From NCBI GenBank assembly GCA_024636595.1, contig JAGXGT010000177.1, forward strand, positions 1-22,097: a stretch of DNA of 22,097 nucleotides, in the 5' to 3' direction. Made by a program: the position numbers and the translations under genes. Shown one piece after another: positions 14,782 to 22,097 of this stretch; position 1 is the first letter of the stretch; the number at the start of each line of letters is the position of its first letter. Below the pieces are notes generated by a model. The model made no database searches and was not told the DNA's origin. It saw nothing but the letters and a program-made list of their open reading frames with translations. Source of the stretch: Sphingomonadales bacterium (GTDB taxonomy: Bacteria; Pseudomonadota; Alphaproteobacteria; Sphingomonadales; Sphingomonadaceae).

Positions 14782-14800
14782 CAATAGAGGAGTATTGATC
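14779..14800. repeat. 22-base inverted repeat in the oxyR-cysE gap
   Basis: GATCAATA, six bases, then TATTGATC: perfect 8-base arms sharing GAT with the adjacent LysR-type box. Together the two repeats span 34 bases, about the footprint an OxyR tetramer needs. A stem-loop in the oxyR leader is the alternative. Confidence 0.5.
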
Positions 14801-14918
14801 TAATATAGTGATTGTCGGGGAATTGAAAAGTATCATTCGAATTCAGTTGCAAGAAAAGACTGGAAATAGGGGCTTATCGTGCCTAGTTTGGCTATTCGGC
14901 AACATCCGGAGGAAATAT

Positions 14919-15623
14919 ATGTTTCGGCAACTGGGCGCTTATCTGGATTCCATCAAGGCGCGCGATCCGGCTCCGAGATCGCGCTGGGAAGTATTGCTCT
15001 ATCCGGGCGTGCTGGCAATCGGCTTACATCGACTGGCGCATTGGCTGTTTAAGGGCGAGCTCTATTTCTTCGCTCGGTTCATCAATCATGTAGCGCGGTT
15101 TCTCACCGCCATTGATATCCATCCCGGTGCAAAAATAGGCAGACATCTGTTTATTGATCACGGCTTTACCGTCATTGGCGAGACCGCTCATATTGGCGAT
15201 AATGTGACGATCTATCAATGTGTGACCCTGGGCGGTACCAACCCGACCAATGGTGTTGGCGGCAAGCGCCACCCCACTATTGAGGACGATGTCATATTGG
15301 GATCAGGGGTACAGGTGCTCGGTCCGATCACGGTTGGCAAACGGGCGCGAGTCGGTGCCAATGCGGTTGTCACCCAGGATGTTCCAGAAGGCGCCACTAT
15401 GGTGGGCGTCCGCGCTCGGCCGACATTGGTCGAAGCGAAGGACTATCAGAAAGAATTCGTCCCCTACGGTACGCCGTGCAGCGAGATTTTCGACCCATCG
15501 ACGCAAAAACTGGAGATTTTGCAATGCGAGATGGAGCAGTTGCAGAAGCGCATTGCGGCATTTGCCAAAGAACGAAACCGGGACGACAAGCCGATCAAGA
15601 CAAAGGGACGTGACAGCGCTTGA
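14919..15623 (+). CDS. cysE: Serine O-acetyltransferase (short EpsC/CysE type)
   Basis: A 234-residue acetyltransferase making O-acetylserine, the first step of cysteine synthesis from serine. The left-handed beta-helix is visible from IDIHPGAKIGRHLFIDHGFTV through GETAHIGDNVTIYQCVTLGG and VILGSGVQVLGPITVG to VPEGATMVGV. It contains the catalytic His-Asp pair in the IDHG segment. The N-terminal helical domain is shorter than in E. coli CysE (273 residues), as in the EpsC type. I chose the ATG at 14919 because GGAGG lies six bases before it, although the frame is open to 14808. A C-terminal charged tail (about residues 195-234) extends past the helix. Its TGA overlaps the ATG of the DUF2794 gene. 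Confidence 0.95.
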   Translation: MFRQLGAYLDSIKARDPAPRSRWEVLLYPGVLAIGLHRLAHWLFKGELYFFARFINHVARFLTAIDIHPGAKIGRHLFIDHGFTVIGETAHIGDNVTIYQCVTLGGTNPTNGVGGKRHPTIEDDVILGSGVQVLGPITVGKRARVGANAVVTQDVPEGATMVGVRARPTLVEAKDYQKEFVPYGTPCSEIFDPSTQKLEILQCEMEQLQKRIAAFAKERNRDDKPIKTKGRDSA

Positions 15624-15976
15624 TGCGTTTTTCCGACTCTAACATATCGGCCTTTCCACAGCGAGGCAGCCCGTCGCAGGTGGGATTCGAGCGGCGGGAA
15701 CTGGACCGCATTCTCAATCTCTATGGCCGGATGGTCGCAGCTGGCCACTGGAAAGACTATGCGATGGACATGCGCCGCGACGTTGCCATATTTGCCGCGT
15801 TCCGCCGCGCATCGGAGCGGCCTCAGATCCGGATCGAGAAGCGCCCTTCAGAACGCAATCGACAGGGCATGTGGTCCCTGCACGGGGAACAGGGGCAGAT
15901 ATTGAAACGAGGCCATGATCTGTCCGGCGTGCTAGCACCGGTCGAGCGAAAACTCATGAAACTGGTTGCTGACTAG
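15623..15976 (+). CDS. DUF2794 family protein
   Basis: 117 residues of the alphaproteobacterial DUF2794 family, whose function is unknown. Characteristic segments are FERRELDRILNLYGRMVAAG, WKDYAMDMRRDVAIFAAFRR and GQILKRGHDLSGVLAPVERK. There is no signal peptide or membrane span, so it is a basic, probably cytosolic protein. Its ATG overlaps the cysE stop (TGATG), which implies coupled translation and perhaps a link to cysteine synthesis, but nothing in the sequence shows a reaction. It converges on phoB with 41 bases between the stops and no clear terminator. Confidence 0.9.
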   Translation: MRFSDSNISAFPQRGSPSQVGFERRELDRILNLYGRMVAAGHWKDYAMDMRRDVAIFAAFRRASERPQIRIEKRPSERNRQGMWSLHGEQGQILKRGHDLSGVLAPVERKLMKLVAD

Positions 15977-16017
15977 CAAGTCCAATTTGGTCGTGCTTGC
16001 CCGGTGAGACTGAATCG

Positions 16018-16719
16018 CTAACTCTCGGCAGCATCCGTGTCGAGGGCATAGCCAGCCGAGCGGACCGTCCGAATGATATCCGACCTGCCGTTGGCATTGA
16101 GCGCCTTGCGGAGCCGCCGGATATGTACGTCGACCGTGCGCAGTTCGATGTCACTGTCCTGACCCCATACGCTGTCGAGCAACCGTTCGCGGGAAAATAC
16201 CCAATTGGGATGTTCGAGGAAATGGCGAAGCAGGCGAAATTCGGTAGGTCCGAGCGGAATCGTGTTGCCGTCACGTTTCACCTTGTGGCCGACGGTGTCC
16301 ATTTCAAGATCGCCAAAGGTCAGTTTTTCGCCAGCCAGCGCGGGACGCACCCGGCGGAGCACGGCCTTGACCCGGGCGATCAGTTCCCGCGGGCTAAACG
16401 GCTTGGTTATATAATCGTCCGCCCCGGTTTCGAGGCCGCGGATCTTGTCCTCCTCCTCGCCCCGGGCAGTCAGCATGATGATCGGAATATTGGCTGTTTC
16501 CGACGACCGTCGCAGGCGGCGGCATACTTCGATCCCGGACAGGCTTTCAAGCATCCAGTCGAGCAGGATCACATCCGGGCGATGCTCCTGCACCAGCAGC
16601 AGCGCTTCTTCGCCATCCGGCGTGTGGATGACATCATATTCCTCTTTTTTGAAATTCCAGGTCAACAGCTCCGCAAGTGCAGCGTCATCTTCGACGAGTA
16701 AGAGTTTTGCATTTACCAT
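16018..16719 (-). CDS. phoB: Phosphate regulon response regulator PhoB
   Basis: A 233-residue OmpR/PhoB-class response regulator. The receiver domain (residues 1-120) has the acidic pocket E10-D11-D12, phospho-acceptor D54 (ILLDWMLE), T84 and K106. The C-terminal winged helix has the recognition region ELRTVDVHIRRLRKAL and ends IIRTVRSAGYALD. Phosphorylated by PhoR in low phosphate, it binds Pho boxes and activates pst and other Pho genes. The ATG shares one base with the phoU stop. As the last gene of the pst operon it is probably in a positive feedback loop. PhoR is not in the window. Confidence 0.97.
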   Translation of the reverse strand: MVNAKLLLVEDDAALAELLTWNFKKEEYDVIHTPDGEEALLLVQEHRPDVILLDWMLESLSGIEVCRRLRRSSETANIPIIMLTARGEEEDKIRGLETGADDYITKPFSPRELIARVKAVLRRVRPALAGEKLTFGDLEMDTVGHKVKRDGNTIPLGPTEFRLLRHFLEHPNWVFSRERLLDSVWGQDSDIELRTVDVHIRRLRKALNANGRSDIIRTVRSAGYALDTDAAES

Positions 16720-17450
16720 CAGTCGGCCCCATCGCTTAACGCATCATCGAGCGGCGTTGTCGGATTTTCTCCCCGCGTCCGCTCCGGCATCGGTTCGCCG
16801 GTTGCCGCAAAATAGACCATCTCGGCGACATTGGTTGCATGGTCACCGATCCGCTCCAAATTTTTGGCGATGAACAGCAGATGCGCTGCCTCGCCGATAT
16901 CCTTTGGATTTTCGATCATATGAGTGATCACCGCGCGGAAAATGCTATTGTAGAAATCGTCGACGATCTGATCCCGGCGGTTCACTTCCATCGCAAGCTC
17001 CGCGTCACGACGGGCGAATGCGTCGAGCGAATCCCGGACCAGTTCGCTGGCAATTTTCGACATCGAGGGGAGCAGCGAGATCGGTCTAAGCCGGTGCGTC
17101 TGGGTGACGAGCGGCACGCGCTTGGCTATATTTTTGGCATAATCGCCGATGCGTTCAACCACACCGGATATTTTGAAGGTGGCGATCAATTCTCGCAGGT
17201 CATCCGCCATCGGCGCCCGCAATGCGATCGTCTGAAAGGTGAGATCATCGATCCGCTTTTCCAGATCGTCGTTCAGCTTGTCTTCGCGGACGACCTCGGC
17301 GGCCAGATCAAGATCGCTATTTTCCAGTGCCCGCATTGCCTTGGCAATCGCCTGCTCGCTGCGACCGCCGATTTCCGCGACCATGCCGCGCAATTCATTA
17401 ATGTCCGAATCGAAGGCTTTGACGGTATGCTCTGTGCCACTATTGACCAT
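16719..17450 (-). CDS. phoU: Phosphate signalling regulator PhoU
   Basis: A 243-residue, all-helical cytosolic protein with the two PhoU repeats. Each repeat holds a metal-binding E/DxxxD-type motif: VVERIGDYAKNIAKR (near residues 97-111) and NLERIGDHATNVAEM (near residues 200-214). PhoU links the Pst transporter to PhoR, keeping PhoB inactive when phosphate is plentiful. It lies between pstB (23 bases upstream) and phoB (one base overlap), which is the standard arrangement. The acidic, proline-rich tail beyond the second repeat is unremarkable. Confidence 0.97.
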   Translation of the reverse strand: MVNSGTEHTVKAFDSDINELRGMVAEIGGRSEQAIAKAMRALENSDLDLAAEVVREDKLNDDLEKRIDDLTFQTIALRAPMADDLRELIATFKISGVVERIGDYAKNIAKRVPLVTQTHRLRPISLLPSMSKIASELVRDSLDAFARRDAELAMEVNRRDQIVDDFYNSIFRAVITHMIENPKDIGEAAHLLFIAKNLERIGDHATNVAEMVYFAATGEPMPERTRGENPTTPLDDALSDGAD

Positions 17451-17473
17451 TTTTGTTCCTGTTCATCGATAGA

Positions 17474-18316
17474 TCAGCCGTAGCGACCAGTGATATAGTC
17501 CCGCGTTTTTTCTTCCCGCGGATTGGTGAAAATATCGGTCGTCTCGCCATATTCCACCAAAGTGCCGAGGTGGAAAAAGGCCGTTTTCTGGGAAACGCGC
17601 GCCGCTTGCTGCATATTATGCGTTACAATGACTATAGCATATTTCCCGCGCAACTCGTGAATTAGTTCTTCGATCTTGGCAGTTGCGATCGGGTCGAGCG
17701 CGGAACAGGGCTCGTCCATCAGGATCACTTCCGGATCGACCGCAATCGCCCGGGCGATGCACAGGCGCTGCTGCTGGCCACCGGACAGGGCGGTCCCGCT
17801 GTCCTGCAGCCGGTCCTTAACTTCGCCCCACAGGCCGGCGCGCTGCAAGGAGGATTCGACAATCTCGTCCAGTTCTTCCTTGCCCGTCGCCAAGCCATGA
17901 ATACGCGGGCCGTAGGCGATATTATCGTAGATCGATTTGGGGAAGGGATTGGGTTTTTGAAACACCATACCGACTCGCGCACGCAATTGAACGACATCCA
18001 TTTTGGGGGCGTAAATATCTTCCCCTTCCAGGGTAATATCACCGGTGACGCGAGCAATCGGAATGGTGTCGTTCATCCGGTTCATGCATCGCAAAAACGT
18101 CGATTTTCCACAGCCGGAAGGTCCGATAAACGCGGTGACACTGTCCATGTTCACGTCGATAGACACGTCGTTGATCGCCTGCTTGTCGCCATAGAAAACA
18201 TCGACATGGCGAGCCGTCATTTTTGGCGGTCCGCCTTCCGTGTTGACGCCTGTCGTGGCCGAATCTGTCATATGTACGCTTTCGTTCGGTTCGAGTGTTT
18301 TCTGATCGTCATGCAT
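17474..18316 (-). CDS. pstB: Phosphate ABC transporter ATP-binding protein PstB
   Basis: A 280-residue ABC ATPase. With the start used here, Walker A is GPSGCGKS (residues 65-72), the Q-loop is VGMVFQKPNPFP, the signature is LSGGQ (177-181), and Walker B is VILMDEP (197-203) followed by the ALD D-loop. The first 30 or so residues are a polar extension absent from E. coli PstB. I chose the ATG at 18316, 7 bases after the pstA stop; an internal ATG at 18271 would give the more usual length and is a real alternative. It powers phosphate import through PstC-PstA. Confidence 0.96.
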   Translation of the reverse strand: MHDDQKTLEPNESVHMTDSATTGVNTEGGPPKMTARHVDVFYGDKQAINDVSIDVNMDSVTAFIGPSGCGKSTFLRCMNRMNDTIPIARVTGDITLEGEDIYAPKMDVVQLRARVGMVFQKPNPFPKSIYDNIAYGPRIHGLATGKEELDEIVESSLQRAGLWGEVKDRLQDSGTALSGGQQQRLCIARAIAVDPEVILMDEPCSALDPIATAKIEELIHELRGKYAIVIVTHNMQQAARVSQKTAFFHLGTLVEYGETTDIFTNPREEKTRDYITGRYG

Positions 18317-18323
18317 CGGGTAT

Positions 18324-19586
18324 TTACCACCGGGTTTCAAAACGGTTGCGCAGGTAAATGGCCAGAGCATTCATGATCAGTAAGAATAATAATAGCACAA
18401 TGATTGCTGCAGATGTCTTCTCGACAAACCCGCGATCGACTTCGTCGGACCACAGGAAAATCTGAACCGGCAATACGGTGGCCGGATCGGTAATCCCGCT
18501 CGGCGGAGTCGCGATGAAGGCGCGCATCCCGATCATCAGCAGTGGCGCGGTTTCGCCCAGCGCACGCGCCATGCCGATAATCGTGCCGGTCAATATGCCG
18601 GGCAGGGCGAGCGGCAGCACGTGGTGAAAGACGACCTGCAACGGGCTTGCCCCAATACCCAAAGCAGCTTCGCGAATGGAAGGCGGGACCGATTTTACGG
18701 CGTTGCGCCCGGAAATGACGATCACCGGCATAGTCATCAGCGCCAGGGTCAGTCCCCCGACCAGCGCACCCGAACGCGGCATGCCGAAAAAATTCAGGAA
18801 GACCGCGAGTCCTAGAAGACCAAAGATAATCGATGGAACGGCAGCCAGATTGTTAATCGACACTTCGATCAGGTCGGTCAGCCGGTTTTTCGGGGCATAT
18901 TCCTCGAGGTAAAGCGCGGCCAGTACGCCGACTGGAAATGCCAGCATCAATGTCACGATCATGGTGATCAGCGAGCCCTTGAACGCGCCCCAAATGCCCA
19001 CTTGCATCGGGTCTGTTGCATCCGAATTGCTCAGAAAATTCCAGTTGAAACCGGTTGAGAATTGACCACTCAATTCGCTTACTTTCGCTTCCGCCTCCGG
19101 ATTGCCCTCGTCCTTGTAGGCGACGTCCAAGTCCGAGACCACCGGGAGATTGACTGTCGATTTCTGTTCGACGATGTCTGGGTCGGCGAGGATCTTGGCG
19201 CTGACGGCCGTCCAGGCGCCGGATGAGAACAGATCCGTGCCTTCCGGACCATATTGTATTTCTATGCTGCTATCGACAATTTCGCGCAATCCCATGACCT
19301 GCAAATTGGCTTCCGCATTTGGCCCCTGAAACTGACTGGGAGAAGCACCGCCGGTGACGGCAGGAAAATCGATCTCGACGGGTAATTCCGTCTGCGTAAA
19401 GCCCAGGAATCCGTTGCCCACCATAACTACCAGCAAAAAAGCCAGAAAGCTGGCCGACAGCGCGATCGCCGCCATTCCCATCGCCTTAAAACGACGCTCC
19501 GCAGCGTAGCGCCCGGCGATGCGCTTCTGCATTTCCGCTCCCTGCCAATCGGTCGGGCGGCGCTTTGTTTCGGTGAGACTATTCAT
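18324..19586 (-). CDS. pstA: Phosphate ABC transporter permease PstA with long periplasmic N-terminal region
   Basis: A 420-residue permease, longer than the roughly 290 of E. coli PstA. One membrane span (about residues 38-60) is followed by a soluble region of some 130 residues (65-195), predicted periplasmic and matching the DUF3333 extension known in alphaproteobacterial PstA. The standard core of about five helices starts near GIWGAFKGSLITMIVT. The EAA loop that contacts PstB is EAALGIGASPLQVVFHHVLP. Its first 8 bases overlap the end of pstC. With PstC it forms the channel for phosphate. Confidence 0.95.
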   Translation of the reverse strand: MNSLTETKRRPTDWQGAEMQKRIAGRYAAERRFKAMGMAAIALSASFLAFLLVVMVGNGFLGFTQTELPVEIDFPAVTGGASPSQFQGPNAEANLQVMGLREIVDSSIEIQYGPEGTDLFSSGAWTAVSAKILADPDIVEQKSTVNLPVVSDLDVAYKDEGNPEAEAKVSELSGQFSTGFNWNFLSNSDATDPMQVGIWGAFKGSLITMIVTLMLAFPVGVLAALYLEEYAPKNRLTDLIEVSINNLAAVPSIIFGLLGLAVFLNFFGMPRSGALVGGLTLALMTMPVIVISGRNAVKSVPPSIREAALGIGASPLQVVFHHVLPLALPGILTGTIIGMARALGETAPLLMIGMRAFIATPPSGITDPATVLPVQIFLWSDEVDRGFVEKTSAAIIVLLLFLLIMNALAIYLRNRFETRW

Positions 19587-20964
19587 ATGCTTCCCGATAT
19601 TTTTTGACGACGCGCAAGGCGATCAGATTGAGCAGCAAGGTCACGATAAAAAGGACCAGACCCAACGCAAAGGCAGCCAGTGTCTTGGGACTGTCAAACT
19701 CCTGATCACCGGTCAACAGCTGCACGATTTGTGTCGTAACGGTGGTGACGCTGGAAAACGGATTGGCGGTCATGTTGGCGGCGAGGCCAGCCGCCATTAC
19801 CACGATCATCGTTTCGCCAATCGCCCGGCTTACGGCCAGCAATACCCCGCCAACGACGCCCGGCAAAGCTGCGGGAATCAGCACCTTCTTGATGGTTTCG
19901 CTTTGGGTCGCTCCCATGGCCAGCGAACCATCTCGCATGGCGCTGGGAACAGCAGCAATGCTGTCGTCCGCCATGGACGAAACGAATGGAATAATCATGA
20001 TGCCCATCACCGCACCCGCGGCCAGAGCAGATTCTGACGATGCGTTCGAAATACCGATGGAGACGGCAAAGTCGCGCAACGCGGGAGCGACCGTCAAGGC
20101 GGCGAAATAGCCGTAGACGACCGTCGGCACGCCAGCGAGCACCTCCAATATCGGTTTCATCCAGGAACGAAATTTCGCTGGGGCATATTGGGTTAGATAG
20201 ATCGCGCTCATCAGGCCGAGCGGGATTGCCACAATCATTGCGATAATCGCGCCGATGAACACCGTGCCCCAGAAAAGCGGAATCGCGCCAAACCCGGTTT
20301 CGCCACGCGGGCCGGCTACCGCCTTCGGATTCCACTCGGTGCCGAACAGAAAGTCGATCGGCGACACCATCGAAAAGAAGCGGGCGGTTTCAAAAACCAG
20401 CGACAGGAAAATACCGACGGTCGTTACGATCGCAATCAGCGATGCAAGCAGCAAGACCAGCATCGTCACGCGCTCGATTTTCGTGCGCGCCCTCAGATCC
20501 GGCTTGATCTGAAGCCAGGCATAGACGCCGCAGGCAAAAACCATCAGCAAAGCGGCGACAGCCCCAATCATCTGGTAATAGGCTATTGCATCGCGATAGG
20601 GTTCAACCATCGACTGAGACAGCGGATTGAACGCGTTGACCTGATTGCCCGAAGCAATGGCGCGCGCTTCCGACAAAATTGCCGCCCGCGCAAATGCGTC
20701 CTGCGGCAATTGCGCCGCTGCAGGACTGGTGAGCGCTGCATCGGTGATCAAGGCCGGACTGGCAAAACTCCAGACCGCAAGGAAAATGGCTGCGGGCAGA
20801 ATCGCCCATAAAGCGACGTACCAGCCATGATAATTGGGCAGGGAATGAAGAGCCGAGCGGGAATGTTTGCCACCGCTTTGCATTCCGGCTGCCTTAAGGC
20901 GGCCAAAAAACCACGCGACCAGACCCAGGCCAATGATGAGAAAAAGAAGCGTCGCACCTGTCAC
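19579..20964 (-). CDS. pstC: Phosphate ABC transporter permease PstC with N-terminal extension
   Basis: A 461-residue permease starting at GTG, against about 320 in E. coli. Residues 1-155 form an extra part: a first span (TLLFLIIGLGLVAWFF), a second near 50-70, a region of about 60 residues with Ala/Gln-rich sequence (outside if the spans are as predicted), and a third span near 133-152. The conserved permease core follows, with FGTEWNPKA and the EAA loop near DGSLAMGATQSETIKKVLIP. A downstream ATG at Met28 is possible but would remove the first span. It is separated from pstS by 58 bases that contain a hairpin, and overlaps pstA by 8 bases. Confidence 0.94.
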   Translation of the reverse strand: MTGATLLFLIIGLGLVAWFFGRLKAAGMQSGGKHSRSALHSLPNYHGWYVALWAILPAAIFLAVWSFASPALITDAALTSPAAAQLPQDAFARAAILSEARAIASGNQVNAFNPLSQSMVEPYRDAIAYYQMIGAVAALLMVFACGVYAWLQIKPDLRARTKIERVTMLVLLLASLIAIVTTVGIFLSLVFETARFFSMVSPIDFLFGTEWNPKAVAGPRGETGFGAIPLFWGTVFIGAIIAMIVAIPLGLMSAIYLTQYAPAKFRSWMKPILEVLAGVPTVVYGYFAALTVAPALRDFAVSIGISNASSESALAAGAVMGIMIIPFVSSMADDSIAAVPSAMRDGSLAMGATQSETIKKVLIPAALPGVVGGVLLAVSRAIGETMIVVMAAGLAANMTANPFSSVTTVTTQIVQLLTGDQEFDSPKTLAAFALGLVLFIVTLLLNLIALRVVKKYREAYE

Positions 20965-21006
20965 AATATCTATTTTCGCCCCTGTATCAAAATCATCTGC
21001 AATGTT

Positions 21007-21022
21007 GCGCGTCTGGGCGCGC
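21007..21022 (-). promoter_or_regulatory. GC-rich hairpin directly after pstS
   Basis: On the minus strand, GCGCG, a 6-base loop and CGCGC follow immediately after the pstS TAA. No U-run follows, so it is not a full terminator. An intercistronic stem like this commonly protects the upstream message or lets only part of transcription pass, giving more PstS than PstC. Confidence 0.45.
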
Positions 21023-22066
21023 TTATTTCAGTTCGCTAACCGCAAGCGGTGTCATATTGCGTACAACTTCGGTCATTTTTTCCCGCACGTCGTCCGGAGA
21101 GGCGATCAAGCCCGCTTTCACCAAATAACCGTCCCGTGATCCCGCATTGATGAATTCCAAAAGATATTCCTGCAACCCCGGTATGACGCCAATATGTTGC
21201 TTTTTTACGTAGACAAATAGCGGCCGCGCCCCAGGATATTCTCCCGATGCTATGGCGTCGTAAGTCGGATTGACGCCGGACACCGGAATACCGCGAACAC
21301 TGTCGAGATTCTCTTCCAAGAAACTGTACCCGAAAATACCAACGCTATTGGGATTGGCCTTCAGCTTCTGGACGATCAGATTGTCATTTTCGCCCGCGTC
21401 GATGTAAGCGCCGTCCGCTCTTATTTCATGACAAACCGCTTCAAACTCAGTTTTGTCGCTTTCTTTGAGCACCTTGGTCGCAGGATCCGTAACGCAGCCA
21501 ACTTCCATGATCAGCTCAGTAAGCGCATCGCGCGTGCCGGAGGTCGATGGGGGGCCGTAAACACTGATCGCCAATTTCGGCAGGGATGGGTCGACATCCG
21601 ACCAATTTTCGGCGGTATTTTCCTCGCCGAACGGCCGTTCCGCGATCGCTTTGTAAATCTGTACCGGAGTCAGCGAAAAGGACGGACCGTTGTTCGCCTG
21701 GGCAATGGCGATGCCGTCGATGCCGATTTGCACTTCTACAACATCGGTGACGCCGTTGCTCTGACACAATTCCAGTTCGGACGCTTTGATCCGGCGCGAA
21801 GCATTTTCGATATCTGGTGTATCGGCGCCGACGCCAGCGCAGAACAGGTTCATCCCGCCACCGGTACCGGTCGATTCCAATATCGGAGACGGATTGGCTC
21901 CGTTGATACTAAATTGCTCGGCCACGGCCTTGGCGAACGGAAAAACGGTAGACGATCCGACAATCCGGATTTCACTGCGGATGCCGCCCTGACCGCCAGA
22001 GGCCTGATCCTGACAGGCGGATACAGCAAGAGAGGCGGCCGCAAGGAGGGCGAGTTGTCTTAGCAT
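21023..22066 (-). CDS. pstS: Phosphate ABC transporter substrate-binding lipoprotein PstS
   Basis: A 347-residue phosphate-binding protein. The signal sequence MLRQLALLAAASLAVSAC ends in a lipobox (VSAC, Cys18), so it is predicted to be lipid-anchored rather than freely periplasmic as in E. coli. Phosphate-contact loops are recognisable: VGSSTVFPF near residue 36, STGTGGGM near 65 and STSGTRDAL near 175. It captures phosphate for PstC-PstA. Only 31 bases lie upstream in the window, so any Pho box or preceding phoR cannot be seen. A GGGA stretch about 8 bases before the ATG is the likely ribosome site. Confidence 0.96.
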   Translation of the reverse strand: MLRQLALLAAASLAVSACQDQASGGQGGIRSEIRIVGSSTVFPFAKAVAEQFSINGANPSPILESTGTGGGMNLFCAGVGADTPDIENASRRIKASELELCQSNGVTDVVEVQIGIDGIAIAQANNGPSFSLTPVQIYKAIAERPFGEENTAENWSDVDPSLPKLAISVYGPPSTSGTRDALTELIMEVGCVTDPATKVLKESDKTEFEAVCHEIRADGAYIDAGENDNLIVQKLKANPNSVGIFGYSFLEENLDSVRGIPVSGVNPTYDAIASGEYPGARPLFVYVKKQHIGVIPGLQEYLLEFINAGSRDGYLVKAGLIASPDDVREKMTEVVRNMTPLAVSELK

Positions 22067-22097
22067 CGGAAAATTCCCAGTTCATCTGCGCTCCATC

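Noticed and set aside
14181..14798. 205-residue plus-strand ORF opposite oxyR
   Set aside because: Antisense to an intact OxyR; no independent support.
15977..16017. GCAAG/CTTGC repeat between DUF2794 gene and phoB as a two-way terminator
   Set aside because: Only five paired bases around a 15-base loop, with no U-run on either strand.
15997..16701. 234-residue plus-strand ORF opposite phoB
   Set aside because: Lies wholly antisense to a complete PhoB; the long frame reflects codon bias of phoB.
16839..17483. 214-residue plus-strand ORF opposite phoU
   Set aside because: Antisense shadow of phoU with no family features.
1..22097. Mobile element, CRISPR array, tRNA or defence system
   Set aside because: No transposase, integrase, regularly spaced repeats, cloverleaf sequence or toxin-antitoxin-like pair was seen. 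The two small membrane proteins are single genes without an obvious partner.

Overview
The window is ordinary chromosomal core DNA from an alphaproteobacterium, most probably a sphingomonad (Sphingomonadales; Sphingorhabdus, Parasphingorhabdus or Sphingopyxis-like). The grounds are protein style and gene order: nfu, rutE-like, tsaB, rimI, mucR, a Fur/Mur regulator, plsC and miaB run in one line; an hslV-hslU pair is present; pgsA-moaD-moaE are stop/start coupled; a DUF2794 gene follows cysE; and PstA carries a long periplasmic N-terminal extension. By eye the base composition is moderate (about 50-55% GC, not counted). I see no transposase, integrase, phage gene, tRNA, rRNA, CRISPR array or defence module.

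Region 1 (1-4464, all minus strand). Reading leftwards, an Nfu iron-sulfur scaffold protein, a RutE-like nitroreductase, TsaB (tRNA t6A synthesis), RimI (ribosomal protein acetylation), MucR, Fur/Mur, PlsC (phosphatidic acid synthesis) and the start of MiaB (cut by the window edge). MucR and Fur have their own plausible promoters. A stem-loop between them probably ends mucR transcription.

Region 2 (4588-10567). A large exported M16 zinc peptidase on the plus strand converges on a lipoprotein thioredoxin-fold protein, and their stop codons overlap. Upstream of the latter (minus strand) lies the heat-shock protease hslV-hslU. Next come a 79-residue exported one-span protein with a strong ribosome site and a clear intrinsic terminator, and a 304-base spacer.

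Region 3 (10872-15976). A 72-residue tail-anchored small protein converges on an LplT-like MFS transporter. The transporter is divergent from pgsA-moaD-moaE, three genes coupled by overlapping stop and start codons. Convergent to these is oxyR with both redox cysteines, divergent from cysE. cysE is coupled to a DUF2794 gene. Two inverted repeats next to the oxyR start look like an OxyR operator.

Region 4 (16018-22066, minus strand). A complete phosphate-starvation operon, pstS-pstC-pstA-pstB-phoU-phoB. A GC-rich hairpin directly after pstS could set the excess of binding protein over permease. The promoter and any phoR lie beyond the right edge.

I did not find a convincing undescribed system. 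The items most worth following up are two small membrane proteins of unknown function (10328-10567 and 10872-11090), the inverted repeats at oxyR, and an apparently leaderless hslV with a 14-residue propeptide.
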